Under the pieces are notes generated by a model. The model saw only the letters and a program-made list of their open reading frames with translations, did not search any database and had not been told where the DNA came from. A program made the translations under genes and the position numbers. Positions 1-8,196 of a DNA stretch of 24,400 bases are shown one piece after another. This stretch comes from JBFMDN01 sp040753915 (lineage in GTDB: Bacteria; Desulfobacterota; Desulfomonilia; Desulfomonilales; Desulfomonilaceae): NCBI GenBank assembly GCA_040753915.1, contig JBFMDN010000079.1:1-24400 (forward strand), in the 5' to 3' direction. Numbering within the stretch: the stretch's first letter is position 1; each line of letters starts with the position of its first letter.

Positions 1-143
1 TCCTGCTATTCGATGCGCAAAATCATCGAACAAGATCAGCTCTGTCCCCAGGGCCTGACCTCCTGCGGCTGGTCACTACAACCAGTCTCTACCTCACCAC
101 AGGATTCTCATCACTCTTCATCGCTGGCCCCAAACAAATCAAC

Positions 144-172
144 TCGACACGAGGCAGCCCTTACTGTATTAT
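144..172 (+). promoter_or_regulatory. sigma70-type promoter of the polyamine operon
   Basis: A -35 element TCGACA (144-149, 5 of 6 consensus bases) and a -10 element TATTAT (167-172, 5 of 6) are separated by exactly 17 bp. Transcription would start near 179, immediately before the leader hairpin and about 60 nt before the decarboxylase start codon. It is the only strong match I found upstream of this operon. Predicted from sequence alone. Confidence 0.6.
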
Positions 173-185
173 TAGCCGTTTTACT

Positions 186-213
186 ACCATGACCGGAAGA
201 CATCGGTCATGGT
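186..213 (+). promoter_or_regulatory. 10-bp leader hairpin upstream of arginine decarboxylase
   Basis: ACCATGACCG (186-195) and CGGTCATGGT (204-213) are perfect inverted complements around an 8-nt loop. The stem begins a few bases after the predicted transcription start and ends 12 nt before the AGGAGG ribosome binding site at 226-231. It could be an operator for a dimeric repressor or a 5' mRNA stabilising or regulatory hairpin. There is no T-run after it, so it is not an obvious terminator. Confidence 0.5.
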
Positions 214-237
214 GAGGATCTTCTCAGGAGGTTGTCT

Positions 238-708
238 ATGTTCGGCCCTCTCCCAACGAGATTCTTTCTCACCTGCGGGGCGGCTGACGCTACCACGGAG
301 CTCAATGCTTTCGATGCGGCCCTGCTTCGAGCGGGAGTCGGTGACACAAACCTTATCAAATTGAGCAGTATTCTTCCGCCGGGAGCCAAGCAAATCGAGC
401 CATATGAGTTGCCGAAGGGCTCTCTTGTCCCCGTTGCCTACGGGGAGCGGACTTCGCACGAGATTGGAGAGCTGATATCGGCCGCTGTGGCGGTGGGTAT
501 TCCGGAAGACCCGGCGGCAGCAGGTCTCATCATGGAGTGTTCCCGCATCGGCGAGGCCGGTCCGTGTGAAGAGGCGGTCAGACAGATGGTACGTGAAGGT
601 ATGGAAATCATACGCGGGTCTCGCATTCGCGAGATCAAGAGCATCTCGATCTCCCACACGGTTCAAAGGGTGGGAGCGGTATTCGCGGCGGTGATATTAT
701 GCCCATGA
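238..708 (+). CDS. Pyruvoyl-dependent arginine decarboxylase
   Basis: Predicted to convert arginine to agmatine, the first step of the agmatine route to polyamines, in the cytoplasm. The 156-residue length fits the PvlArgDC family. The sequence around residues 39-50 (LIKLSSILPPGA) contains the Ser-Ser pair (S43-S44) at which members of this family self-cleave, the second Ser becoming the pyruvoyl group. The conserved acidic region (LIMECSRIG, E100) follows. I place the start at ATG 238 because AGGAGG lies at 226-231 with 6-nt spacing; a TTG two codons earlier is in frame but too close to that site. The stop overlaps the start of the aminopropyltransferase gene, so the two are almost certainly co-translated. 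The enzyme is common in archaea and patchy in bacteria. A histidine decarboxylase paralogue is much less likely given the partner gene. Confidence 0.92.
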   Translation: MFGPLPTRFFLTCGAADATTELNAFDAALLRAGVGDTNLIKLSSILPPGAKQIEPYELPKGSLVPVAYGERTSHEIGELISAAVAVGIPEDPAAAGLIMECSRIGEAGPCEEAVRQMVREGMEIIRGSRIREIKSISISHTVQRVGAVFAAVILCP

Positions 709-1574
709 TGAACGCCGATTGGTACTGTGAGGCATGGGAGGAGAGGACAGCATTTGCAGTTCGTGTTACTTCCAAGCTGTATGACGCGGTCACAGAGTTC
801 CAGAGTATTGAAGTATTTGACAGTGAAGCACTCGGACGTATTCTGGTACTCAACGATTGCTTTATGGTTACCCAAAAGGATCATTTTGTGTACCACGAAA
901 TGCTGGTGCACACTCCCATGGCCGTTGTTCCGGACCCCAGGAGCCTGCTCATAATAGGTGGTGGCGACGGGGGCGCGGTCACCGAGGCGATCAAATATCC
1001 TCACCTGGAATCCATCACCCTCTGCGAGATCGACCCGCAGGTTGTCAGCACGTGCAAAGAGTTCTTCCCTGACGTGTCCGCCGGGCTTTCAGACCCGCGA
1101 GTCCGAGTTGTATATGAAGACGGTGCTGCGTTCGTACGGGATTCGCCCAATAAGTTCGATATCATTCTTGTTGATTCAACGGATCCCGTGGGACCGGCCA
1201 CAGCTCTGTTCTCGAAGAATTTCTTCGCAAACGTGAGAGACTGCCTCACAGAGTCGGGAACGGCCGTCTTTCAAACCGAGTCACCCTTTTTCATGGAGCA
1301 CACCTTTAACATGGTAGTGCAGGATCTGACGGATGTGTTCGGCTCAGGGAGGGTTCACCCCTATGTGATCCCAGTCCCCACGTACCCGGGCGGCTTGTGG
1401 TCGCTCACGTTTTGCTCGAAGACACTTCATCCCCTCAATGTGACGCACCGGGAGACCCCCGCCTATCTAGAGGGCCGATTGCGCTACTACGATCCGGATG
1501 TTCACCGGGCCGCGTTCACGCTTCCAGTGTTTGTCCGAAAGCTTCTTCGGTCCCCCGCGACTGCGGGCCTGTGA
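705..1574 (+). CDS. speE: Spermidine synthase-like aminopropyltransferase
   Basis: Transfers the aminopropyl group of decarboxylated S-adenosylmethionine to a polyamine acceptor, usually putrescine giving spermidine. Family motifs appear in order: an N-terminal beta region, GGGDGG in the nucleotide-binding loop (LLIIGGGDGGAV), the acidic ribose-binding EIDPQV, YEDGAAFV, the catalytic-loop DSTDPVGPA and the C-terminal YPGGLWSLTF. Length (289 aa) is normal. ATG 705 overlaps the upstream stop as ATGA and has GGTGAT 9 nt upstream; ATG 699 is the alternative but leaves only 3 nt to that site. Because the partner makes agmatine and no agmatinase is visible here, the natural acceptor could be agmatine (giving aminopropylagmatine) rather than putrescine. 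That is inference from context. Confidence 0.93.
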   Translation: MMNADWYCEAWEERTAFAVRVTSKLYDAVTEFQSIEVFDSEALGRILVLNDCFMVTQKDHFVYHEMLVHTPMAVVPDPRSLLIIGGGDGGAVTEAIKYPHLESITLCEIDPQVVSTCKEFFPDVSAGLSDPRVRVVYEDGAAFVRDSPNKFDIILVDSTDPVGPATALFSKNFFANVRDCLTESGTAVFQTESPFFMEHTFNMVVQDLTDVFGSGRVHPYVIPVPTYPGGLWSLTFCSKTLHPLNVTHRETPAYLEGRLRYYDPDVHRAAFTLPVFVRKLLRSPATAGL

Positions 1575-1589
1575 TCGACGATCTCCTAC

Positions 1590-2906
1590 CTACTCGTCAA
1601 CACGGAAGGGTTCGTACACGCACGGGTGCCAATACGCGCGAAGCTCGGGGGCATGCCTGATGCCCCTGAGTATCGCCCGGTCCAGATGGTTCACCACAAG
1701 CAGCATCAACTCCTGGCCCCGAATCTGACCGAGCGACCCACACGCACACTCCACCTCATTGAATCTGGTCACCTTGTCTCGTCGCACTCCCTCGCCCAGG
1801 AGGATGAGAGGCACAGTTTCTCCCGAATGAATGAGCGGACCTCCGCTGGGGGTTGCGTGGTCTGCGGTTATGATGACGAGCGCCTCCGGATCGTGCAGCA
1901 GAGTATCCACGGATCTACCTATGCCCCGGTCCAGCGCTTCGATCACCTTTGCCTTGGTCAGGGGGTTCTTGGTGTGCCCCGCTTGATCGGGAGCCATTGA
2001 GTGCACGTGAACAAAGTCGTACGAGGAGAGCTTCTCTGCGGCCATGCTGATGCGGTCGGCAATGTCTGCCGCAGGATCCTGCGAATCTCGCACCCTAACG
2101 GAGTCCATACCAATGGAGCTGGCGACACCCCATTGCACGAGCTTTGGGGAGATCGAAAGACCCGTGAATCCCCATCTGTCGCGGAAAGGCTCCATGGGAC
2201 GCCATCGATCCGCAAGGTGGGTGATAAACATGTTGATCGGGGCGGCTCCGCGCTCTTCTCTGGCTCTGTTCACAGGGTGTCCGCGCAGGCGAAGGTACAC
2301 CCATTGGAGGTACTGGCCGAGCGCACGGGCTGTGTCGAGTGCGGTCTCGTCTCCAGCAGCCTCAGCCCAGGCCTTTGGTTTGGGCATGAGCATGCCGTTG
2401 ACCAACGGGTCGGTATCAGTCACTCGGGGCGACACGGAACCGCTCAGAACCAGGATTCCTTCGTGGAGGCTCACCTGAGTGAATCGAAAACGGATGCCCT
2501 CCGATTCGTAGGCTTCCACTTCGGCCATAAGCTCAGCCAGCTCTTCGTGCTTTGCTGGTGGTCTGCGGTCAACAATTCTCAGCAGTCCCCTTTCCTCGGA
2601 CGCGGCGACCAGCCGAGCCAGTACGGATACGTCCTCAGGTCCCACTGGCACTCCTGCCGCCTGTGCCTCGAGAATGCCTCGTTTCGGTCTCTCGTGGGAC
2701 TCGTACCCGTACATCGCGAAGTGGGCGTCCTGGCTCGATAGCGGGACACCGACCCTGTCTGCCTGATATAGACCCGTGGCGCCAAGGAAAGCCAATGCAT
2801 CGAGGTTAGGAGTGCTTGCAGCCTCCAGGGGGGTCCGGTGCCCCAGCACAGCGAAAGATCTGTCCGCAAGACCGTCCAGGACGATGAGAACGCATTTGGA
2901 AGGCAC
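1590..2906 (-). CDS. apgM: 2,3-bisphosphoglycerate-independent phosphoglycerate mutase, archaeal ApgM type
   Basis: Interconverts 3- and 2-phosphoglycerate in glycolysis and gluconeogenesis; a member of the alkaline phosphatase superfamily that uses two metal ions. Visible family features are VLDGLADR with metal ligand D11, TPLEAASTPNLD, the nucleophile region SSQDAHFAMYGY (S58 by alignment to the SDTAH motif), DQAGHTKN, the ADHATPSGG metal site and HSGETVPLIL near the C-terminus. The length of 438 aa is slightly above the usual 400-415. I start at GTG 2904-2906 because AGGAG lies 8 nt upstream and the protein then begins directly before the first strand; an upstream GTG at 2930 would add 8 residues. 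It lies 55 bp downstream of the MMPL exporter on the same strand and faces speE with a 15-bp gap. Related 2-carboxy-phosphonate-type hydrolases of the superfamily are a less likely alternative. Confidence 0.85.
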   Translation of the reverse strand: MPSKCVLIVLDGLADRSFAVLGHRTPLEAASTPNLDALAFLGATGLYQADRVGVPLSSQDAHFAMYGYESHERPKRGILEAQAAGVPVGPEDVSVLARLVAASEERGLLRIVDRRPPAKHEELAELMAEVEAYESEGIRFRFTQVSLHEGILVLSGSVSPRVTDTDPLVNGMLMPKPKAWAEAAGDETALDTARALGQYLQWVYLRLRGHPVNRAREERGAAPINMFITHLADRWRPMEPFRDRWGFTGLSISPKLVQWGVASSIGMDSVRVRDSQDPAADIADRISMAAEKLSSYDFVHVHSMAPDQAGHTKNPLTKAKVIEALDRGIGRSVDTLLHDPEALVIITADHATPSGGPLIHSGETVPLILLGEGVRRDKVTRFNEVECACGSLGQIRGQELMLLVVNHLDRAILRGIRHAPELRAYWHPCVYEPFRVDE

Positions 2907-2961
2907 TGAGTAAGCTCCTGTTTTTTCCACCGGACGTATTCGCGGTCAATTGTTCCTTACT

Positions 2962-5304
2962 TTATCCTTTTCTTGCAACCGTCTGTTTGAGGACCAGGGT
3001 CCTTAAACGCGGCACGCTTAGCAAGAGGGCCGGAAGCAGGACGACGTCACCGAGCAACGCGGTCACAATGGCAATCGATGACAGGACACCGAATGAGTTG
3101 ACCGGGCTGAAAGGAGAAATCAACAGCATGATGAAACCGAAGAACAGGACCGCAGACGTGGAAACCATGGCCTTCGCGGTAATGCTGAACGCGGTGTGCA
3201 CACACGTTTCAAAAGGAACTTGATCGCCGCGGTCAGCGAGCTCGTACCTCAATTGTTTCAGGAAATGAACTGTATCATCCACGGCCAGACCGAGCGAAAT
3301 CGCTGCACAGAAAACCGTGACCGTGTCCAGGGAAATGCCGAGCCATCCCATAGCTCCAAGAATGGCCGTCACGGGAAGCATGTTCGGGACTAGGCTCAAC
3401 AGGCCAAGGGCCCAGGATCGAAGATGGATGATAAGCAAGAGCGTTATCAGACAAAATGCAATGATCAATGAGTTGAGCTGAGATCGGACGAGAGCTTTCG
3501 CCTGCGAAGCGAACACAGCGAGGTCTCCCGTCACCGAAACCGTACTGACATCTCCCATAGCAGACGCTGCGATATCCCGAATTTCATCGATAGTGTGTGT
3601 AATGGGGATATTGGGGGAATTGAGTATTCGAACCGACACATGCGCCGTCCCGTATCCCGCATCCACGTATCGACGCAACATGGACCGTCCGTCCGAGCTG
3701 ACGGAGGTAACTGCAATAAGGTCCGAAATGAGCCGGGAATCCGAGACCAACTCGTCCAACGAAGTGTCGGGTCCCTTCAAGACCTTTCCCAGATATCCCA
3801 TGAGGGACAAGACGGAATCGGTGGCCACCACTTCCGGAACTTCTTGCAGCCGGCGCTCGAGCTCCAGCATCTTTTTCCAGGTCTCCGGCATCCGGAACGT
3901 ATTGCGATCTGCCTCGAAAAAGAGCTCCAGCGAATGGATCGGGGCAAGATTATCTTCTACGAAGTGGATGTCTTTCATTTCGGGTGTACGATCGGAAAGC
4001 ATTCGGAGAATCTGAGTATCGCTCTGAATGAAGGGGATTCCTGCAGCCATAACAACACCAAAAACGACGCACGCTATCACGCAAACCCTCGGGTGGGCAA
4101 AAATGATCTGCTCCAGCCAACGGAGTATACGTGCAACCAAATCGCCGGACATGCTCGAGTACGTCTTTGGGCTCGGCGGGCTGAGCAGGATGAGAAAAGC
4201 AGGGGTCAGGATCACGCAAAGCAGGAACGAGATCAGCACGCCAAGGGACATGATCAAGCCGAGCTGGAACACCATAGGTATGGTGGTGATCATGAGGCTG
4301 GCGAATCCCACGGCCGTCGTTACCGCGCACATGAAGCACGGCGTGAACACTATCTCGAGAGCCTCTCTCGCGGCCTGAACCCTGTCCGGCGAGTGCATGA
4401 ATCGTTCGTTAAAATGCGTCACGATCCGGATGACTGTTGTCACGCTGACAATGAGCACCAGTCCGAAGGACAAGCCGGTGGTGGAGGTTAAAGGAATCCC
4501 GGTCAGTGACATGAATGCCAGTATCCATGAGACGCACACGATCATTACGATCATAGCGATGATGCTCACCCGCAAGCTCTTGAAAATGTAGAACGATACG
4601 CCAGCGGCTATGAGCAGACAGAGAATACCGAACGTGGTTGCCGTGCTCACATTGTACTTGTCTATTGCCACCCGAATGACCGGTGCTCCCACTATCCGAG
4701 TCTGAGAGCCTGGCGGAAGATGTCGGGCAACTATGGACGAGATCCGCTGGAGTATCTCCTGGATGACCGGTACGTCGAATTTCCATTCGTCATCAATGCG
4801 CACGAGCACAGCCCAGGTTTGCAGGTTCGAGGACGCCAGCAGATCGAAGCTCGGTACAGCGGCACGAAGACTTGCAAACTGAGCGGAGCTCACGACATTG
4901 GGGTCTCCCTTGCTGCTTTCCATCAGCGGGTAGCTGCCGAAAACGCCGTCGCGCTCCTGGAAAATCTTCAGGTTGGAAAGGCTTATCACTTGGACTATCT
5001 TGTCTGTCTTTTCCAACTCATTGGTTACAGCCTCGAGGCACTTCCACGTGTCCGGATCATCGACCCGTCCCGTCCCCTTCATGACAACGAGAAGAAATTC
5101 TTCACCTCCGAAGCGACCGAGGAAACGCTCATACGTTTTGTACTCTGCGGACTCTGTGTCTATCCCCGATTTCAGCGTCGGGTCCGTCTTCATCCCCGGA
5201 ATAAAGACGGCGAGAATTGCTGTGACGACCACGGCGAAAAGCACCGTTAGCTTTCGATAATCGATCAGGATATGTATGATCTTGCGCTGCAAAGGTCTGT
5301 CCAT
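2962..5304 (-). CDS. MMPL/RND-superfamily exporter
   Basis: A 780-aa inner-membrane transporter of the predicted-exporter/MMPL branch of the RND superfamily, likely proton-driven export of lipids or other hydrophobic molecules. It shows the internal duplication of the family: one helix at about 17-37, a periplasmic domain at 40-220, a five-helix block at 223-375, a helix at about 405-425, a second periplasmic domain at 430-608 and a final block at 611-767. The second block carries the acidic pair typical of proton relay (LGLAVDDTVHF, D676-D677). The equivalent position of the first block reads GLVLIVSVTTVIRIVTHF and has no acid. The start ATG is preceded by a weak GGGAAG. The gene is divergent from a second MMPL exporter and leads into apgM. 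No periplasmic adaptor or outer-membrane channel is adjacent. The substrate is unknown. Confidence 0.85.
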   Translation of the reverse strand: MDRPLQRKIIHILIDYRKLTVLFAVVVTAILAVFIPGMKTDPTLKSGIDTESAEYKTYERFLGRFGGEEFLLVVMKGTGRVDDPDTWKCLEAVTNELEKTDKIVQVISLSNLKIFQERDGVFGSYPLMESSKGDPNVVSSAQFASLRAAVPSFDLLASSNLQTWAVLVRIDDEWKFDVPVIQEILQRISSIVARHLPPGSQTRIVGAPVIRVAIDKYNVSTATTFGILCLLIAAGVSFYIFKSLRVSIIAMIVMIVCVSWILAFMSLTGIPLTSTTGLSFGLVLIVSVTTVIRIVTHFNERFMHSPDRVQAAREALEIVFTPCFMCAVTTAVGFASLMITTIPMVFQLGLIMSLGVLISFLLCVILTPAFLILLSPPSPKTYSSMSGDLVARILRWLEQIIFAHPRVCVIACVVFGVVMAAGIPFIQSDTQILRMLSDRTPEMKDIHFVEDNLAPIHSLELFFEADRNTFRMPETWKKMLELERRLQEVPEVVATDSVLSLMGYLGKVLKGPDTSLDELVSDSRLISDLIAVTSVSSDGRSMLRRYVDAGYGTAHVSVRILNSPNIPITHTIDEIRDIAASAMGDVSTVSVTGDLAVFASQAKALVRSQLNSLIIAFCLITLLLIIHLRSWALGLLSLVPNMLPVTAILGAMGWLGISLDTVTVFCAAISLGLAVDDTVHFLKQLRYELADRGDQVPFETCVHTAFSITAKAMVSTSAVLFFGFIMLLISPFSPVNSFGVLSSIAIVTALLGDVVLLPALLLSVPRLRTLVLKQTVARKG

Positions 5305-5523
5305 CCGCTTCCCGCTGAGAAATGTCTACGTTAGGGGTCTTCAGGAGTCTGCAGTGTCTCATGGTGAGACGACTTTCGCAAGATTCACTGTTCAGCTTTC
5401 TCCCACCAATGATGTCCTCCGGTTGCGCGGTCGCGACCGATGTGGTACGAATACGAATATGAAAAGAGCTTTCTTGGCTGCTAAGGGTATTTGGTCGCAC
5501 CACGCGGTGAATCGGAATTCGTG
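5305..5523. promoter_or_regulatory. Divergent regulatory region between two exporter genes
   Basis: This 219-bp spacer must drive both divergent exporters. It holds two dyads: GTCTCA-TGG-TGAGAC at 5356-5370 and a perfect 12-bp palindrome CGGTCGCGACCG at 5428-5439. The palindrome lies between a poor -35-like TTGCGC (5423-5428) and TACGAAT, so it could be an operator for a dimeric regulator. The promoter matches themselves are weak in both directions. Confidence 0.35.
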
Positions 5524-8091
5524 ATGCGCATTCTCGTTTCTGTATTGCTCAAGATATCCAGGCTGACTTCCAGGTTTCCCTATTCTACCCTCATAGTGTT
5601 TCTCACATGCGCTGCTGCCGGCTTCGCAGCAATGCCGATGATACAGCTCAGCACCAATCTCATGGCCGGCGTAGGACACATCAGCCCGGTGATCGCCCTC
5701 AGCCAGGAGAACAACACCATATTCGGCGAGCAAGACTCGCTCATTGTAGTCGTTGAGTTCCCCGAGCCTCCCGGCCCGGACCGTCTGCCCTTCATCAAAG
5801 GCCTCGGGGATGCTCTTGCCGAATTGCCGGGGGTGCGAAGGGTTCGGTACAGGTTCCTTGATCCTGAAGACGAGGAACAGGTCACCGGGTTGTTCAAGCA
5901 TTTCCTTCTGGGCATGAACGAGGAGGAGCGCTCGAAAATCGGTCGCATCTTGACTCCTGACGGGGTTCAAGATTCCGTGCGACGACTCAAGAACCGTCTG
6001 TTCCTGGCTTCTGACTCATATGTGCAAGAGCGCCTCTTGAGCGATCCCCTCGACCTCGGAAAATTCGTCTCCGAGGCAATGCGCAGGCGCGTGGGTGCGA
6101 TAAGCTTTGGCGACATGTACCTCCTTGTGGCCAGTCCGGACAGCACGGTGTACCTCATACAGGTAACGCCGGACTTTCCCAGTACAGAGCTCGTCAAGGG
6201 GAAGGAGTTGGTAACACTTCTGGAACAGGTCATTCCTCGGAAGATCGAGGAGCTGAGAAGTTCTCTTCCGGGTCTTAGAAAGAAATCCGACGGGGTGCAA
6301 TGGTTCCTTACCGGCAAGACTGCGTTTCATTATGAATCTGATGTGATATTCGACCGAGAGGCTTTGAAAATCACACTCTTTTCTTTTTCTATGGTCCTGG
6401 CGCTCGTCATAGTTGTGTACCGCAGCCTCTGGGCCGGCCTCATCCTGATGGCCCCCATATGCGCTGGTGTCGGCCCGAATTACGGGTTGATCGCTCTGGC
6501 GTACAAGGAGGTGAATCCCGTGGTGATGGGTGCTGCAGGGGTACTATTTGGTTTGGGCACAGATTTCGGCGTGCACCTTTGGGGACGCTTCAGGGAGGAG
6601 ATCGACCGAGGCCTGGACGTGCCGGCAGCGATCGAGACCGTGTACAGGGAAACCGGCCCGCCGGTGCTCTTGGGCGGTCTCACCTGCATGCTCGCATTCG
6701 CGTGCATGTGCCTGTCCACTCAGCCGGCGATGGCTCAATTCGGCAGTGTGGGCGCCACGGGGCTTATCCTCACTCTTGTCTCAACGCTGTGCCTTTTCCC
6801 TGCCTTGGCAACCTTGGTCGCAAGGGCTAAGCAGGATCGAATCCCGCGCATACATGTTACCTTCCAGACGTTTTCAGGACTGTTTAAACGTGCGCCCGTG
6901 CCTATTCTCCTCGTGTCCGCAGCGATCGTGGCTGCTGGCGCCGTCTTTGCCTCTCGCTTGTCCTACGAGAAGGATCTGTTCAAGGTCTTTCTTGCCCAGG
7001 ACATGGAATCGATGGCCGTTTCCAATCGGATTTCCAAGAAATTTCACGCAAATTTCTCCCAGCCGACACTTCTGTCCTTTGACGTGGACAGTGTCGAAAA
7101 AGGGCTCTCGATCCAAAGACTGCTTGATAAGAGGCTGGAAAGATTCATGGAAAGCAGCGGCATCGTGAATTCCTTCGATTCCATATCTTACCTCGTTTCA
7201 CCCCGTTCCGTGCACGAGGAGAACCTCATCTTCCTGGCAGGTCTGGAGAGTGGCTGGTCGACACGGGAAAGGACATTCAACGAGCAGATAGAGACCAACC
7301 ACTTCTCCCGTCTGGCCGCTGAGCGGATGCAAAAGTCCTTTTCCACCGTCAAACAGATTTTTCACGACTTGGCCACCTTGGGCGAAGCGGCCATAGACAG
7401 CCGGAAAGGGGAGCTGGAGAGAAGCTGGTATCAGGCTCACGTCAATGGGAGCTATCGCTTCTTAACCCTGGTGCGCTATTCTCACGAGGTCAACGACACT
7501 GCTGAATTGAGAAAGGCCGACCGGGAGCTGAGCCAGGCAGTGGATGGACTGCCGGTGCAGGTACGGCTGTCCGGTCCTCGCCAGGCCATGGAGGCTCTTC
7601 TTTCAGGGCTGGTTTCAGAGCTTGCACGCCTGGGCCTCTACGTGTTGACAGCGGTAGTGATCTTCTTCTTCGTCATGTTCCGGCATCCCCTTGCTGTAGC
7701 CTTGAGTCTCATTCCCATGACAGGGGCCTTCTGCATTACTCTGGGGGTAATGGGCGCGCTGGGCGTGGGGGTTCCATTTTCCATAGTCGGGGTGGCCCCG
7801 CTCATCTTCGGTCTGGGAATGGACAACGGCATTCATGTGGTCATGGGAAGCTCCCAGGAGGAAGGCGGTTCTGTGGAACAGGCAATGGCACGGGTGACGC
7901 GACCGATCATATTCACCTCTTGCACCAATGTCATGGGTTTTGTTGCCATGATCACGTCCTACCATTATTCGCTTCAGTTCCTCGGTTGGACGATGGTTGT
8001 CGGTATGGCCGCGGGAGTCGGGCTTTCTCTCACCACGCTCCCGGCCCTCCTTCTCCTCCTGCGTGACAAGGGGTCAGGTCCTGTTTCTTGA
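5524..8091 (+). CDS. MMPL/RND-superfamily exporter
   Basis: A second large exporter (855 aa from ATG 5524) with the same duplicated plan as its divergent neighbour but clearly different sequence. It has a helix at about 20-40, a large periplasmic domain at 40-275, a helix block at 280-432, a helix at about 458-478, a second periplasmic domain to about 695 and a final block to 848. Both halves keep an acidic residue in the core helix: LFGLGTDFGVHLWG (D346) and IFGLGMDNGIHVV (about D767). The architecture recalls the HpnN-like hopanoid/lipid exporters, but no hopanoid gene is nearby. The start is uncertain: no strong ribosome binding site exists, and TTG 5491 or GTG 5521 are alternatives. The last seven codons (KGSGPVS) and the stop come from the left arm of an inverted repeat, so the native C-terminus was probably replaced. 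Confidence 0.85.
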   Translation: MRILVSVLLKISRLTSRFPYSTLIVFLTCAAAGFAAMPMIQLSTNLMAGVGHISPVIALSQENNTIFGEQDSLIVVVEFPEPPGPDRLPFIKGLGDALAELPGVRRVRYRFLDPEDEEQVTGLFKHFLLGMNEEERSKIGRILTPDGVQDSVRRLKNRLFLASDSYVQERLLSDPLDLGKFVSEAMRRRVGAISFGDMYLLVASPDSTVYLIQVTPDFPSTELVKGKELVTLLEQVIPRKIEELRSSLPGLRKKSDGVQWFLTGKTAFHYESDVIFDREALKITLFSFSMVLALVIVVYRSLWAGLILMAPICAGVGPNYGLIALAYKEVNPVVMGAAGVLFGLGTDFGVHLWGRFREEIDRGLDVPAAIETVYRETGPPVLLGGLTCMLAFACMCLSTQPAMAQFGSVGATGLILTLVSTLCLFPALATLVARAKQDRIPRIHVTFQTFSGLFKRAPVPILLVSAAIVAAGAVFASRLSYEKDLFKVFLAQDMESMAVSNRISKKFHANFSQPTLLSFDVDSVEKGLSIQRLLDKRLERFMESSGIVNSFDSISYLVSPRSVHEENLIFLAGLESGWSTRERTFNEQIETNHFSRLAAERMQKSFSTVKQIFHDLATLGEAAIDSRKGELERSWYQAHVNGSYRFLTLVRYSHEVNDTAELRKADRELSQAVDGLPVQVRLSGPRQAMEALLSGLVSELARLGLYVLTAVVIFFFVMFRHPLAVALSLIPMTGAFCITLGVMGALGVGVPFSIVGVAPLIFGLGMDNGIHVVMGSSQEEGGSVEQAMARVTRPIIFTSCTNVMGFVAMITSYHYSLQFLGWTMVVGMAAGVGLSLTTLPALLLLLRDKGSGPVS

Positions 8092-8196
8092 TCTTCCTGC
8101 CACTTCTTAAACTCGCTTGCTCCATCTGGGCCAGGCCCGCGGCCTCTTGACCGACCGTCGTCATCATGCATTCGTCAAGAAACAAGACCTGACCCC
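8070..8196. repeat. Inverted-repeat (REP/RAYT-like) insertion between convergent genes
   Basis: Arms at 8070-8091 and 8175-8196 are 22 bp each and inverted, matching at 21 of 22 positions; both contain GGGGTCAGGTC followed by (C/T)TGTTTCTTGA. The 83-bp spacer holds a GGGCC-A-GGCCC hairpin and no gene. GGGGTCAGGTCTTG-type arms resemble palindromic sequences mobilised by REP-associated tyrosine transposases; that link is from memory, and no transposase gene is present in the window. The left arm encodes the end and stop of the upstream exporter and the right arm encodes most of the C-terminal tail of the serine hydrolase. Confidence 0.65.

Noticed and set aside
184..666. A 160-codon open frame antisense to the arginine decarboxylase.
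   Set aside because: It is a shadow of the GC-rich coding strand; the decarboxylase has its self-cleavage site, ribosome binding site and promoter.
2001..2741. A 246-codon open frame antisense to the phosphoglycerate mutase.
   Set aside because: It lacks a ribosome binding site and motifs, and the opposite strand encodes a complete enzyme with all its catalytic motifs.
3595..4491. A 298-codon open frame on the plus strand inside the first exporter gene.
   Set aside because: It lies wholly antisense to an unmistakable membrane transporter, and its translation is His/Glu/Arg-rich with no features of a real protein.
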